Assembly: GCA_916613615.1 (NCBI GenBank)
Contig: OU744720.1
Span: 75,357,338-75,421,337, forward strand
Origin: Steromphala cineraria
Taxonomy: Eukaryota; Mollusca; Gastropoda; Trochida; Trochidae
Direction of reading: 5' to 3'
Length of the DNA stretch: 64,000 nucleotides
Shown: positions 45,928-57,749 of the stretch, one piece after another
Numbering within the stretch: the stretch's first letter is position 1
How the letters are laid out: the number at the start of each line of letters is the position of its first letter
The notes under the pieces: model-generated
Seen by the model: the letters and a program-made list of their open reading frames with translations, nothing else
What the model was told of the DNA's origin: nothing
Database searches by the model: none
Made by a program: the position numbers and the translations under genes

Positions 45928-48106
45928 TAGAGCCATGGGCTCTGTAGCTCATCAGACTTTTGATGGAAAAAGGTTTTGACCCCTGTGACCCCATTTAGGG
46001 TCATTGGGTCACAAGATCTACAAGTTTGAATCCCCATTGGCCAAGGAGTCTACACACAACTTTTTAGCTCTCGAGACCATTTGGAACTGGAGGAGAAGAT
46101 GAAAATAGATTGTGAAGGTTGTGACCCCTGTGACCCAATTTGCGGTCATGGGGTCACCAAACCTAAAATTTAGAATTCCCATTTGCCCAGGAGTCTACAC
46201 ACAACTTTTCAGCTCTCTAGACCTTTTGAAACTGGAGAAAAGGGAGTGAAATATGTTTTTAAGGTTTTGACCCCTTTGACCCCAATTGGGGTCAAGGGGT
46301 AACCAAACCTAAAATTAAGAATCCTCATTGGCCAAGGAGTCTACACACAACTTTTTAGCTCTCTAGACCTTTTGGAACTGGAGAAAAAGGAGTAAAATAT
46401 GTTTTTAAGGTTTTGACCCCTTTGACCCCAATTGGGGTCATGAGGTCATGAAATCTACAATTTAGAATCCCCATTGGCCAAGGAGTCTACACACAACTTT
46501 TTAGCTCTCTAGACCTTTTGAAACTGGAGAAAAAGGAGTAAAATATGTTTTTAAGGTTTTGACCCCTTTGACCCCAATTGGGGTCATGAGGTCATGAAAT
46601 CTACAATTTAGAATCCCCATTGGCCAAGGAGTCTACACACAACTTTTTAGCTCTCTAGACCTTTTGGAACTGGAGATGAAGATGAAAATAGGGTTTTAAG
46701 GTTTTGACCCCTGTGACCCCAATTGGGGTCATGAGGTCATGAAATCTACAATTTAGAATCCCCATTGGCCAAGGAGTCTACACATAACTTTTTAGCTCTC
46801 TAGACCTTTTGGAACTGGAGAAGAAGATGAAAATAGGTTTTTAAGGTTTTGACCCCTGTGACCCCAATTGGGGTCATGAAGTCATGAAATCTACAATTTA
46901 GAATCCCCATTGGCCAAGGAGTCTACACACAACTTTTTAGCTCTCGAGACCATTTGGAACTGGAGGAGAAGATGAAAATAGGTTGTGAAGGTTGTGACCC
47001 CTGTGACCCAATTTGCGGTCATGGGGTCACCAAACCTAAAATTTAGAATTCCCATTTGCCCAGGAGTCTACACACAACTTTTCAGCTCTCTAGACCTTTT
47101 GAAACTGGAGAAAAAGGAGTGAAATATGTTTTTAAGGTTTTGACCCCTTTGACCCCAATTGGGGTCAAGGGGTAACCAAACCTAAAATTAAGAATCCTCA
47201 TTGGCCAAGGAGTCTACACACAACTTTTTAGCTCTCTAGACCTTTTGGAACTGGAGAAGATGGAGTAAAATAGGTTTTTAAGGTTTTGACCCCTTTGACC
47301 CCAATTGGGGTCATGAGGTCATGAAATCTACAATTTAGAATCCCCATTGGCCAAGGAGTCTACACATAACTTTTTAGCTCTCTAGACCTTTTGAAACTGG
47401 AGAAAAAGGAGTAAAATATGTTTTTAAGGTTTTGACCCCTTTGACCCCAATTGGGGTGATGAGGTCATGAAATCTACAATTTAGAATCCCCATTGGCCAA
47501 GGAGTCTACACACAACTTTTTAGCTCTCTAGACCTTTTGGAACTGGAGAAGAAGATGAACATAGGTTTTAAAGGTTTTGACCCCTGTGACCCCAATTGGG
47601 GTCATGAGGTCATGAAATCTACAATTTAGAATCCCCATTGGCCAAGGAGTCTACACATAACTTTTTAGCTCTCTAGACCTTTTGGAACTGGAGAAGAAGA
47701 TGAAAATAGGTTTTTAAGGTTTTGACCCCTGTGACCCCAATTGGGGTCATGAGGTCATGAAATCTACAATTTAGAATCCTCCTTGGCCAAGGAGTCTACA
47801 CACAACTTTTCAGCTCTCTAGACCTTTTGGAACTTGAGAAGAAGATGAAAATAGGTTTTTAAGGTTTTGACCCCTGTGACCCCATTTGGGGTCATGAGGT
47901 CATGAAATCTACAATTTAGAATCCCCAATTGCCAAGGAGTCTCCACATCAAATTTGAGCTCTCTAGAGTCATTGGTTCTGGAGAAGAAGTCGAAAATGTG
48001 AAAAGTTTACGGATGGACGGACGGACGGACGGATGGACGGACGGACGCCGGACGCCATGCCATGCCATAAGCCCATCGGGTCTTTCAGACCTGATGAGCT
48101 AAAAAT
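45928..48106 (+). mobile_element. Minisatellite-bearing element, copy 3 (variant family)
   Basis: Head TAGAGCCATGGGCTCTGTAG and CTCATCAG, then about 14 units of ~146 bp with CCAAGGAGTCTACACACAAC, TTTTTAGCTCTCTAGACC and GACCCCAATTGGGGTCATGA, then GGACGGACGGACGG, CGCCGGACGCCATGCC and CCTGATGAGCTAAAAAT. The units differ from copies 1 and 2 in sequence but keep the same period, the same order of landmarks and the same head and tail. It starts only 54 bp after copy 2 ends. No protein is encoded. Confidence 0.85.
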
Positions 48107-48127
48107 CTGAAAAACTACTGCTTACAA

Positions 48128-48727
48128 CATTTGAGAGGGAGGAATCAAGAAAAATTCCAGTCAAGAACAAATGGGGGAAGATAGCCAGAGATGGAAACCT
48201 TTGGGTACTCTTTCAGTGGAAAACAATGTCGTCTGAAAATCAAGGCACAGAAGTTAATGTTCATGAGACGAAAGAACAAAACCCAAACCTCTGGACAATC
48301 CCGAGCAGACAAATGCGATGAGGATAAGACACTGGGGAAATTTCCGGACCTCAAGCCCATAGCCATAATGGATACAGGTGCAACGATGAAGCCATCATCA
48401 CCCTCCTCAAGTCATGATGAAGGAGCGGCAGGTATATGTCTTTATTTACCATGTCATTTACTGAAATAATTATTTTGCAATTGATTGTCATTATTATCCA
48501 TGCAATGAGAAAATGTTTTTAAAGGGGGTATTTGTACAAAATATTTAATGTTGTTATTTGGTGATTTTTTAGTTGATACATCCTCCAGTCAGAAAATAAG
48601 GAAGAAGGCCAGATAGTCAGTTGACCACATTCCTGAGTTTCTAGCGGAACGATTTGAAGAGGAAGAAGTTCGCGCCAAACAGCGAGATGACGAAAAAAAA
48701 AGTCTATTGGGTTCATTTATTTACGTT
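48128..48727 (+). pseudogene. Myb/SANT-like protein, PIF/Harbinger accessory gene remnant
   Basis: KNKWGKIARD, then after a frame change GYSFSGKQCRLKIKAQKLMF resembles the last helix of a Myb/SANT (MADF-like) DNA-binding domain, with WxxIA and QCRxKxKxL landmarks. A GT splice donor follows at about 48431 (GGCAGGTATATG), an acceptor at about 48571 (TTTTTTAGTTG), and a second exon encodes VDTSSSQKIRKKAR, stop, SVDHIPEFLAERFEEEEVRA, a charged helix. In PIF/Harbinger elements such a protein works with the transposase on DNA binding and nuclear import. The transposase remnant on the opposite strand at 51.4-52.4 kb is a plausible partner. The 5' part is missing. Moderate certainty. Confidence 0.5.
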
Positions 48728-49624
48728 ATGTAAGACATTGCTTAACCTAAAAATAAGATAGTTCCATAGTTAATGCTACAGCCTTGACCTTGCAACAGGT
48801 AAAAGGTTCAGTTTAGGAATCAGTAACATTAACAATGTTGAATTTTGCAATTCTATTTACAGGGATGAGTCTCAACTTCTTCCACAAGAAATGTGGCAGT
48901 ATAGTTTAAGTTATTTTACTGGATGAATTGGAGTCGGTCAGATTGATGTGCCGAAGTTTGAGAGAGTATTGCAGCTCACCTACTCTTTGGCGTGTGTTTG
49001 ACACTATCAATAGTTATAGTCTAAACATTGCATTTCTAAGGTTTTTTTGACCCATTGACAATTCATGAACATTTTTTGGCTTCAGAAGCATTGGGTGTTG
49101 CTTTGACCAACAACTACAGATAGAATCTTTCTCAAGTATCTGTCACGTGCAAAATTTATGCAAGTGCTTGATTTGAGTCGTATAAAGATTTCAAACCTAC
49201 AGTTTCATAAAAATATGCCCTGTTTGAAAATTCTTTGTGTAAATGACAGTACATTAGTGATGTTTGTAAAGACCCGATCAAGTGTACACAATCTACAGAT
49301 ATATTGCACATTTCAAGAACAAGCATCTCTCAAGATGTGGTCTGTCAGATATGCTGTATACACACAATCTAAAATTGGTGCAACATATTTCTTTAGGATT
49401 TTTGCCAAACTGGCAAAACGAGATGGTCTATCAGTGTCTTGAACTGAAATATACTGTCCAATTGATAATGCGACCAAATTAAGACTCATGAAATCTTGAG
49501 CAGACTTTTAAGAAGTCACGAGAATATGTATGGATTTAAGTAAAGGTGCTAACATTTTCATCTTGCATGTTGTATCACCAACACCTTCTTAAACGGAGAT
49601 ATGTCGAAATTTATACTGCGATAG
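48728..49624. other. Non-coding sequence, nothing firmly seen
   Basis: Lies between the Myb-like remnant and a MITE. An open frame of about 94 codons (49158-49442) has no motif that I recognise. It may be residual Harbinger sequence. Confidence 0.4.
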
Positions 49625-49629
49625 GTAAA

Positions 49630-50036
49630 CACTGTGTATAACCGTACACCGGAACTAGCGAGGTGTACGGCGGAGAAATGTTGCTAGCGAGGAGCCGAAA
49701 TCGAAAGTTAGGTAATATTTTCAACATCATGTGGTAATTTTAGCACACATACTTAGTAAAATGTATGTGCTTGTCATTCTGTATCCAAGGGACAGTAACA
49801 ATGACAGTTGTGAGTAATGCTGTTGTTAGTAACATATTTGCTATCTCTGACTATGAACAGGATATGACATTAAATAGTTATGTCTCGGAAAGCTATTGAC
49901 ATGATAATAACATAGAAAAAGTTGATGAAAAGCCAATGATTGCTTTTTAAGTGATCCCGTTTGCGATCACGCTCCTCGCTAGCAACATTTCTCCGCCGTA
50001 CACCTCGCTAGTTCCGGTGTACGGTTATACACAGTG
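49630..50036. mobile_element. 407-bp MITE with CACTGTG ends and 5-bp duplication (Transib-like)
   Basis: The left arm CACTGTGTATAACCGTACAC continues through CGGAACTAGCGAGGTGTACG to GCTAGCGAGGAGC. The right arm is its complement and ends GTTATACACAGTG, giving near-perfect inverted repeats of about 66 bp. GTAAA lies directly outside both ends (49625-49629 and 50037-50041). A CACxxTG heptamer with a 5-bp duplication is characteristic of Transib/ProtoRAG elements, from which the V(D)J recombination signal heptamer CACAGTG derives. No coding sequence. Assignment to Transib is inference from ends and duplication only. Confidence 0.8.
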
Positions 50037-50041
50037 GTAAA

Positions 50042-50647
50042 CCGCCCGAGAGCGTTAAGCCAAATTGCTTGTAGGGGACGTCAAAGGGAGGTAACTGCGA
50101 AATAATAAAACAGCGTGGTATGCAAAGGGAGGTTACTCGTGATTTTTCATGTCAAAATATATTTTAAACAAGTAAAATATTACTTTTAATCTTGCATGTT
50201 GTATCTACTCTGCATGTGTATTTTCAACGCCGTACTAACGGTTTATGGAAAATAACTCCATTATCAATGTTTGTTCTGCATTAAATTTCATGTTAGATAG
50301 TTCTACTTATTTTGTATGGTTTTCTTTCATTTTAAATGTCGTTATTTCATTCCAAATCATAGTTCTTGTTTGAATGAATCCTTTTTTATATTGCATATCT
50401 CGATGTGTATTTTCAACAATTTCCTATTCGGTTTATATTGATATATTTATTTAAGATGATAAGCAGTTATAACAATTAAATAATTTATGTACAGTCTTTG
50501 ATAAACCTTGTGTTCCAAAACGTTATACAGCTGCGTACCTTAAGTTTGGTCACTTACTAGTGTATCTTAGTGCAAATTTCATGTAAGTTGGGCTTCGTTT
50601 GGACGTCAATCAAGAAACTCCAGCAACAATGACAACAAATCACCAAT
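50042..50647. other. Non-coding sequence, nothing seen
   Basis: AT-rich interval. AAAGGGAGGTAACT and AAAGGGAGGTTACT occur 45 bp apart near 50085-50135; otherwise featureless. Confidence 0.45.
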
Positions 50648-50658
50648 CGTTCATGTGT

Positions 50659-50982
50659 GAGTGAGTGAGTAAGTGAGATGGTATTTAACGTGTTTTGAAC
50701 AATATTTCAGTTATTAAACACGTGGATGTTGCCATCCAAAAGAGAGTAGACAGATCAGGGAGAAAGGGATCAAAAGGATGAGGGAAAAGACTGAAAGAAA
50801 GGCATAGTAAGAGATAGAAAGCAGGTTTTAGAAGGACTCAAATTTGGTCTGGCTTCTACCCGTCGACCTGTCCAGCTTGGGTGACCCTACCAGGAGCATG
50901 TAAGCTCCAGCTGGCATAGCTCTCGGGGTCGTCGAAGCACACAAACCACCACACCACGATACGGTAACGAGTCCAGTGGTGG
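50659..50982 (-). mobile_element. Full-length SINE-like element with 11-bp duplication
   Basis: CGTTCATGTGT occurs at 50648-50658 and 50983-50993, immediately outside. Read on the minus strand the element starts CCACCACTGGACTCGTTACC, passes GACGACCCCGAGAGC and GGTAGGGTCACCC, and ends in a CTCACTTACTCACTCAC-like simple tail. Two shorter copies (9382-9440, 14571-14747) retain the tail end and lack the other, as 5'-truncated retrocopies do. A tRNA-like head with clear A and B boxes was not identified, so the polymerase III origin is unproven. Confidence 0.7.
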
Positions 50983-51435
50983 CGTTCATGTGTAGAATTA
51001 GGCATAATCAGTCATTTTTTAATAACCAACCAAAATAAACCAACTTGGTGTGTGGATAAAACTAAGTTTGAATAATAACATGCAATTTCAATTTTCAAAA
51101 TATTTTTTTTTAATATTATAAAGATATTTGATTTCTAAGACACCCACCCTCTAAAAAATTAAAATAAATTTATTTGTTACCGATTTCGTTTGGTAAGGGT
51201 CTTATAAAAATATTTCTACTTATCACCAGAATACCGTTGAGTGTTCAATGTCTTCGTTGTTCTCTTGTCTATCAATTATGACTATACAAAAAATTAAGTG
51301 CCACATTTAATATAAAACATTTTACTCCCCAAGAGTAGTACCCCCATCACGTTTTTTGAACATGTCCTATGTCAGACAATCTAATGTTGAAACGGTCAGC
51401 ATTGTCGATTAATAAAGTAGAGAAATAGCATGCGT

Positions 51436-52416
51436 TTCATAATCCCATCAAAAATGAAATTAAAAAAACATTGAATGATAAGTGATTCATATTTATAAAA
51501 TCCCTTGTAATTACGGTAAAGACATTCTCTCCCCACAGAGGCAGACCAAGTAATGTTGATTTAGCCTCTGTTCTATTACGCCGGAATCCTTGGGTTCCGG
51601 TAGTTTCCCCTGGCGGAAAAAAACTTTCATCACAATACTTTTGAATTTCTTTATCAAATGGCAGGGTTTCTCGCATGGAAAGGGTGGTTCATATCACAAT
51701 GTTTTTGCCTTGTTTCAGTAGCCAAAATGATGATTAAAAAACAGCGTCGCTGATTGCACAACAAATTTTGATTGCCTCCAATTAGGCATCTCCTATTCTA
51801 TCCCCCAAGATCGGCGCAATAGAACAGAGGCTAAATCATCATGACTTGATCTGCCTCTGTGGGGAGAGAATGCGGTAAAGGCTGCCAGTGTTTGGAGGAC
51901 ATAGGATTGCAATATGATTTCCATCAATTGCCCAACATGCATGCGACACATTCCACCTGGTCTTGAAAAGTCTGCAACAATCTTCCATTCTTGTGGGGTC
52001 GATGGACATTGGACGACTTTATTCTTATACTTCTGATTGCTCTGCATACTTCTGGGATGAAGATACTTATTCCAGAATGTGATACTCGAAACTGGTACTG
52101 GAAGGTAGGGTACTTGTCTCCAGTAGCGAGATACCTGAGCCAATTTCAATCCAGGATCTAAACTTGCTCTCCAATTAGTATTGTTTTAAGATTTCCTGGC
52201 CAATCCTCTGAAGGAGTTGATCCAACATTCTTGGTTCCATTCGAAGATAGTTATAGAATGACCCTTTTTCTTCAAAACGCAGTTCCGACATAAGTCTCGT
52301 GAAGACACCAAAAAGAAGTCTTGAGTCAACCCGGGGCGAACCCACCACTTTCGTCTTCTCCTTTGGCGACGCCTTATTCTTCTGTGTACACTAAAGGCCG
52401 TGTTGTTATGCCTCAC
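51436..52416 (-). pseudogene. PIF/Harbinger transposase remnant, minus strand
   Basis: The N-terminal part (52416-52186) has RRRQRRRRKWWVRPGL, the RRxWVRP-type motif of Harbinger transposases. The next part (52149 downwards) has RYWRQVPYLPVPVSSITFWN and VVQCPSTPQEWKIVADF; after a frame change come ACWAIDGNHIAILCPPNTGS, holding the first catalytic Asp, and LY. The coding is then split by the MITE at 51523-51872; beyond it RNYKGFY continues the expected YNYKGF motif. The remaining DDE acids are lost. Several frameshifts; inactive. The Myb/SANT-like gene at 48.1-48.7 kb converges on it and could be the second gene of the same element. Confidence 0.75.
51523..51872. mobile_element. 350-bp MITE inserted in the Harbinger transposase
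   Basis: Inverted arms of about 68 bp start CATTCTCTCCCCACAGAGGC at the left and end GCCTCTGTGGGGAGAGAATG at the right. CGGTAAAG lies at 51514-51521 and 51873-51880; counting one more base the direct repeat is nine with one mismatch. An 8-9-bp duplication points to hAT or Mutator-like mobilisation. Removing the element and one duplicate rejoins the transposase reading (GSLY to RNYKGF), which confirms both boundaries. Confidence 0.8.
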
Positions 52417-52554
52417 AGCATGTTGTCCTTGTATTCAAGCTGCGAGGACTAATTGGTTGTTCATCTTCGACTCTCGGAGAGGGATTGACAAACCTGCACA
52501 CCAACCAGCGCAACTTATACTTCTGACATATACTGCTGACGTGTTGTTCAGTAG

Positions 52555-52650
52555 TTGCCAAGGAGGCAGAACGGTTGTTCAATGGTTGTCAAGGAGGCAG
52601 CGGGGTTGTTAACTGGTCGTCGAGGAGGCAGAATGGTTGCTGAATGGTCG
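52555..52650 (+). repeat. Three ~31-bp repeats with AAGGAGGCAG
   Basis: GCCAAGGAGGCAGAACGGTT, GTCAAGGAGGCAGCGGGGTT and GTCGAGGAGGCAGAATGGTT follow one another at about 31-bp steps, each followed by a GT-rich TGG(T/T)-GTC spacer. A further AGGAGGCAGAGTGG is at about 52688. Confidence 0.7.
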
Positions 52651-52989
52651 CTGTACTTTCTTCACACTCGTCACTTGTGGCACATAGGAGGCAGAGTGGA
52701 CAAAACATAAGATGTAAGTTATGGTGAATCTGATATTCTTAAGACACTGTTGACCTCCAGTGTAGACATCGTATTCCGATATATGTTCAATTAGACTGTG
52801 GGCAGACACCCAGTTATCTGTTACAGTGCTGTCACATATCTTGTGAATACAAAACAATGGATTTACAATTAAGTATGTATTTTTTACAACCCATTAAAAT
52901 ATTTTTCTGGTGAATCACTTGCACATTAATTATCATTCAGGTTTAGAAAGTAAAATCAAATGCAGTAAATCTCCATGGCAGCATACACA

Positions 52990-53053
52990 ATATTGACCAA
53001 TCAGAACGCAGAGATTGGTCATTCTGTGCGGTACTACAACATGGCTGCCGCCA
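52990..53053 (+). promoter_or_regulatory. Likely promoter/start region with paired CCAAT boxes
   Basis: CCAAT at 52997 (GACCAATCAGA) and an inverted ATTGG at 53014 lie 30-55 bp before ATG codons at 53041 and 53053. The second ATG is in a perfect Kozak context (GCCGCCATGG). An in-frame ATG at 52975 would put the CCAAT boxes inside the coding sequence, so I prefer 53041 or 53053. Confidence 0.45.
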
Positions 53054-54162
53054 TGGCAGAATGTTTATGTCATGTCATTGAGAATGAGTTTGGGGAATTA
53101 CGTTCATTTACAGACACTACATGGACTAAAGTAAGTGAATGTGCTTCTATATGGAAAGGACTTGATGGAATTGAGAAATCTGTGGCTGAGAAATTTGACA
53201 TTACTTGTAAAAACACTTCTAGTTTTCATATGAAATGCTACCAAAAGTTTACTGACAAGACTCGCATTGAGAGAGCTTTAAAAGAGGAAAGAGAAGGGCT
53301 GTGTATTTAAGGATGAGAAAGTGTCGACTCCTAAAAGGTGTTACCTAATCCTTAGGTCTGATTTTTAGTCAGAATTGCCAAATAAAACTGACAGAAGATC
53401 TTTTCATGTTTTACCTAAACAGTGATTTGTAGGAGAATCAAATACATCAAAGACAGAAATCATAAAAGAAAGATTGAGAGATTGATAACATGTGAAACAA
53501 ATGCTGATAAACTTCTTCAAGCTGCAAGAGAAAAAAATGAAGAGAGACTATTATTGCAAATTGGTGAATCTGATCCAGTGTCAATTGAGGTTAGGTATCA
53601 CCCTTCATGTTATAAACAATATACCAAGTGTTTGTACAAAGTTGAGAAGACCCCCTGTGATAACAGCTCATTTGATGTGTTCTGTAGAGATGTAGTTGAG
53701 AAAAGAATTATATCATGTGGAGAGGTGATGAAAATCAGTACCTTAAATCAGTTGTTTATTAAAACTGTGAAGGAAATTGATAATAATCATATGGAGAGTT
53801 ACAGGAATTTCCTGCTAAAAAAACGTCTCTTGAAAAAGTACTCTCAGTTGAAATTTTTTCAACCAAGTTCTACGGCTTGTGAACTCGTATTTCACCAAAG
53901 TGATGAAGATTGTGCTTTCCTTTTCAATACAGACATTGATTCGGAGTCGGAGACTGATAGTGTATCAGAGACGGAACATGACCATTCTACTTGTGAAGCG
54001 GATATGTCTCAGGACTCATTTGCTCAGTTGTATCGGGCTGCACTCATATTGAAATCTTCCCTCATTGAAACCCTCGGAGTAACAGTCTGGCCTCCTACTG
54101 CAGATAACATGTCTATTTCAGTTGTGTTGGTGTTGTATCCCCAATGTTGCATAATTTCCTAG
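53041..54162 (+). pseudogene. N-terminal Cys/His region of the CXC-family gene
   Basis: MAECLCHVIENEFGELRSF, then SFHMKCYQKFTDKTRIERA, a short frame break near 53308, HVLPKQ with a second break at 53420, then VICRRIKYIKDRNHKRKIER and VRYHPSCYKQYTKCLY. CxxC followed by HxxCYxxYT is a probable zinc site. An acidic stretch (DIDSESETDSVSETEHDHST) follows, and the frame ends at 54159, with the continuation NFLAWSCGLSD in another frame. Confidence 0.65.
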
Positions 54163-56439
54163 CATGGTCGTGTGGATTGAGTGACATTTTCAGCAAGGAA
54201 AGAGTACAAGTGAAAGATAACAGTGATTTCCATAGTTATTTCAATTGGTCAAGACATTGTATCACTATCAAGAAAGGGTAGAAAGTTGATGCCCAAGCAT
54301 CTTTCTTTGGGTATGACCATTCGACACTTGACCGGATCAGCAAAACTACAAAATATCCTGAACAGTTTTGGACATTGCGTTTCGCATTCTGTTACGCTTG
54401 AGCATGACACCGCTCTGGCAACACAACAGCTGCAGCGTGGAACTGAAGTGCCTCCTGGATTTAGACCAGATGTGTTCACCACTCTGGTTTGGGATAACAA
54501 CGACTTTGGAGAAGAAACTGTCAGGTAATTTAATTGTAAATGATTTTTTTAAAGAACAGTTTTTTAAAGATAGTCTTATTTTAAGAGTTTTTGTTATATT
54601 TAATTGCAGATCAATTGTTAAAAGTTATCTCTACTTACCAGTTCTCCAAGACATAATGATCAGTGTTGAATCAAAGTATTATTTTATTAATTATAGGCTT
54701 TAAGTTTTATTTTTACACATTAAATCAGACTTGTAGAAAACAAATGTAAAAACACTGTATTTTGTCCCTTGAAATTAAGGAAAATTTCCTCTACTGAAGA
54801 TTCAACATTGATTTTTGTTTTTTACTGTTGATTGTTAAAAAATGATGTGCATTTACATATTGTTTTATTGAATTTATGTTTTGTTTTTTATTAATCTTTG
54901 TTCATATTTTCCATTTGTACAGGAAATGACAGATCGGCCCAGGTATAATTATATACTCTACTTTAAAATGTAAATGTCTCGGTAGAATAGTGTCTTGTTT
55001 TGAATGGCAGACAGAATAATTTACTTGCGTCATGAAATGGATATTCATAAACTATTAATTCACCCCTGGTTCCAACATACCCTGGTATGTTGTTTAATTG
55101 CTTACAGGTGTTATTTTCAGGTAGTTCTTTCATTGAAAGTTCCTCTTCCTGCCATATGAAACAAAACAAGTAATTACTGATGTCTGCCTTTTGCAATCTA
55201 ATCACTTATTACCATATCTTATTATCTATCCATAACAGCATGTTAATAATTAACTGTTTCTATATTTAATTTTATATCCTTTCTCTCCATGTTTTATCTT
55301 ATTATCATTTCTTACTGAATTATCTTATTCTTGAAAATAAAGTATTTTCCAGTCTACTAAATTTATTTCTGATTTGTTGCTAACAATACTATATAAATCA
55401 CAGCATATATAATTTTGATTGCTATTCATTACATTTAATATGGAATTCTCTCAGATATGAAACATTAACAGAAATAAAAACATTATTTCTGCAAAGTCTG
55501 ATGATGTTAAAAATTAATCTTAAAATGTATTTTTAAGGAAAAGGAACAACTCATAACACCAACGGAATAATCATCCAGCGTTTCTGCGATGTCCCGGTTG
55601 TCACAACAGAGAAGTCGGTCCAAAGGGACAGAAAAAGAACCATCAATACCCTCGCAGAGGTGATCGGACAGTACTTCGGACCGAAACGAACAGGCCCAGT
55701 TCAATTCAAAGGTATGTGTAAATGAAAACAGCATTTGCTTTTGTAAATCGCACAACAGAGATATCAGCTGCAAAGTCATTAAAATCTATAGAATATAAGT
55801 GAGCCTTGTCTGTTTGGGTCTATCTGTTCCGGTCAACAATTCAGAAAATATTCAAATATATTTTCCTGAAAATGTGTACGTCATGTAACAATCAAGATAT
55901 GTAAATGCTCCTATTTTTCAATATTTTCCAATTGTTGATTTAAAATGTAAATCTACCTATAGGATGAAGAAACAAGTATAACATCATTCTTTCTTATTCA
56001 GGACAAAACCAAGAACTTGAAGGATCGCCAAAGATTCAAGATCCTTTTCTATCCATTGACCAATCCCTGCACTTTGCAAAATATATTCAGGTTTGATAGC
56101 ATTCATTTTAAAAGAATTAACTATGCACTAATCTGTTCGCCTTTGATGTGTTACATTCCACATTTAATAAAAACACTAATTGGTCAATTGTTTCCTGACC
56201 TGTAATAATTGTAACTAAATGCATAAATAGTAATTTTTGATTTTTATTCATACAAATTATATATATAAAGAAATTTGACTATTATAGCTTATAGTATACA
56301 TCTAAAATAAAGGGTTATAGGTTTAACGCATCTTAAAGTTTTATTTATAGAGAAGTTACGGTAACATGTATTGGTGATATTGTTTAGTTTTAACCGTTGC
56401 ATATCAAACTTACTGCATAACATTATTAAATTATTGCAG

Positions 56440-57749
56440 AGCGATGAACAACTTCCTGGCTGGACTGGATGCAATCAACTTCTGCGACAAAATGCCAAAC
56501 CATCAAGCAACATCGGCTATCTGCTAGTAATCAATGCAGGTCCTACAGAAAAATCAACTGTAAATGCTATTCTGGAAAGGAGTCTTGCTATAGCTGATGA
56601 ATTACATCTTCCATCCATTGCTGTTGTCATGGATCAGGCAATATATGCCAAAGCACAAGAAATAAGGTGGCAGGGGCGCCCAGAATTCAGAAACCGGCTG
56701 GTTCTTCGTCTAGGGGAGTTTCATACTGCAATGGCATTTCTTGGTGCACTTGGAAAACGATTCGAAAATTCTGGATTAACAGATATTGCCATTGAATCTG
56801 GATTTATTGCAGAGGGATCAATCAAAGGAGTTATGAATGGACACCACTACAACCGAAGTTTGCGATGTCACAAGATCATCAGTGAAGCCCTTAATCGTCT
56901 GAGAATTCAGGAATATATAGAACAACTTGAAGCGCCGTTCTATAATGAAGTACTGAAGACACTGCAAGATTTCCATCCAAGTTTTCAGATACTATCCTTT
57001 CAGATGATTCAAATCAGCTTTTGAAGAATTTCAACCATCATGTTCAAACGAAATGCAATACAAATGCCATGTATGCTTTCTGGTCATCGTATCTGGATAT
57101 GGTTGATCTCCTGCTACTGTTCCTGAGAGGAACCAGAGAAGGCCATTGGCAACTTCATTTATCATCTGTCCGGTCAATGATTCCTTGGTTTTTCGCATAT
57201 GGCAGGATCAATTACTCAAGGTACCTACCCTGCTACTACTTGGAAATGAAAGCTCTTCCAAATACCCATCCTTATGTTCATGACAGACTAGCTGATGGAG
57301 AATTTTCAGTACAGAGAACTAACAGTCAGACCTTCTCGATGAAAGCATGTGACCAAATTATAGAACAGACTTTCAACAGAGACTCCAAAACAAGAGGAGG
57401 TCTTACAGGAATTACCTTGAACAAAGCTGCTGTAAAAAGATGGATTCTAAGTCATCCACCTAGAGCTGGAATTGCCAATGCTTGCTATTCCATGTCCATC
57501 ACAAACCCAGATACTTCTTCTATTTGCAAAGACCTTAACTCATCAAGAATCAAAGCTGATGAACAGGCTGTACAAGATGTTATGACCACTGTCATGTGCT
57601 TTGCCAATCCTTTCACTTTACAAGAGAATAAAGAAGTTACATGTATGAACATATGCTCAGGAAAGGTTGCAACAGAGACAATCACAACAGATTTGTCAAC
57701 AGCCTACAATCGAGGAGAAGAATGTTTCAAAGATTTTGTGAGTCAGTGA
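56440..57749 (+). pseudogene. Conserved core of the CXC-family gene
   Basis: The first frame has GYLLVINAGPTEKSTVNAIL, LPSIAVVMDQAIYAKAQEI, LVLRLGEFHTAMAFLGALGK, IAIESGFIAEGS and NGHHYNRSLRCHK. After a break near 56990 the next has NAMYAFWSSYLDMVDLLLLF, VRSMIPWFFAYGRINYSRYL, ACDQIIEQTFNRDSKTRGGL and GITLNKAAVKRWILSH. The acids in MDQAIY and IESG are invariant in the sequences of this family that I can recall and could be catalytic, but the fold is unknown to me. The 3' end runs out of frame after FKDFVSQ; the sequence continues as DVFDKLSLPSSKTF. Confidence 0.7.

Noticed and set aside
48528..48720. Minus-strand open frame over the second Myb-like exon
   Set aside because: The plus strand carries a splice acceptor and a charged helix consistent with the Myb/SANT accessory protein; the minus frame has no recognisable features.
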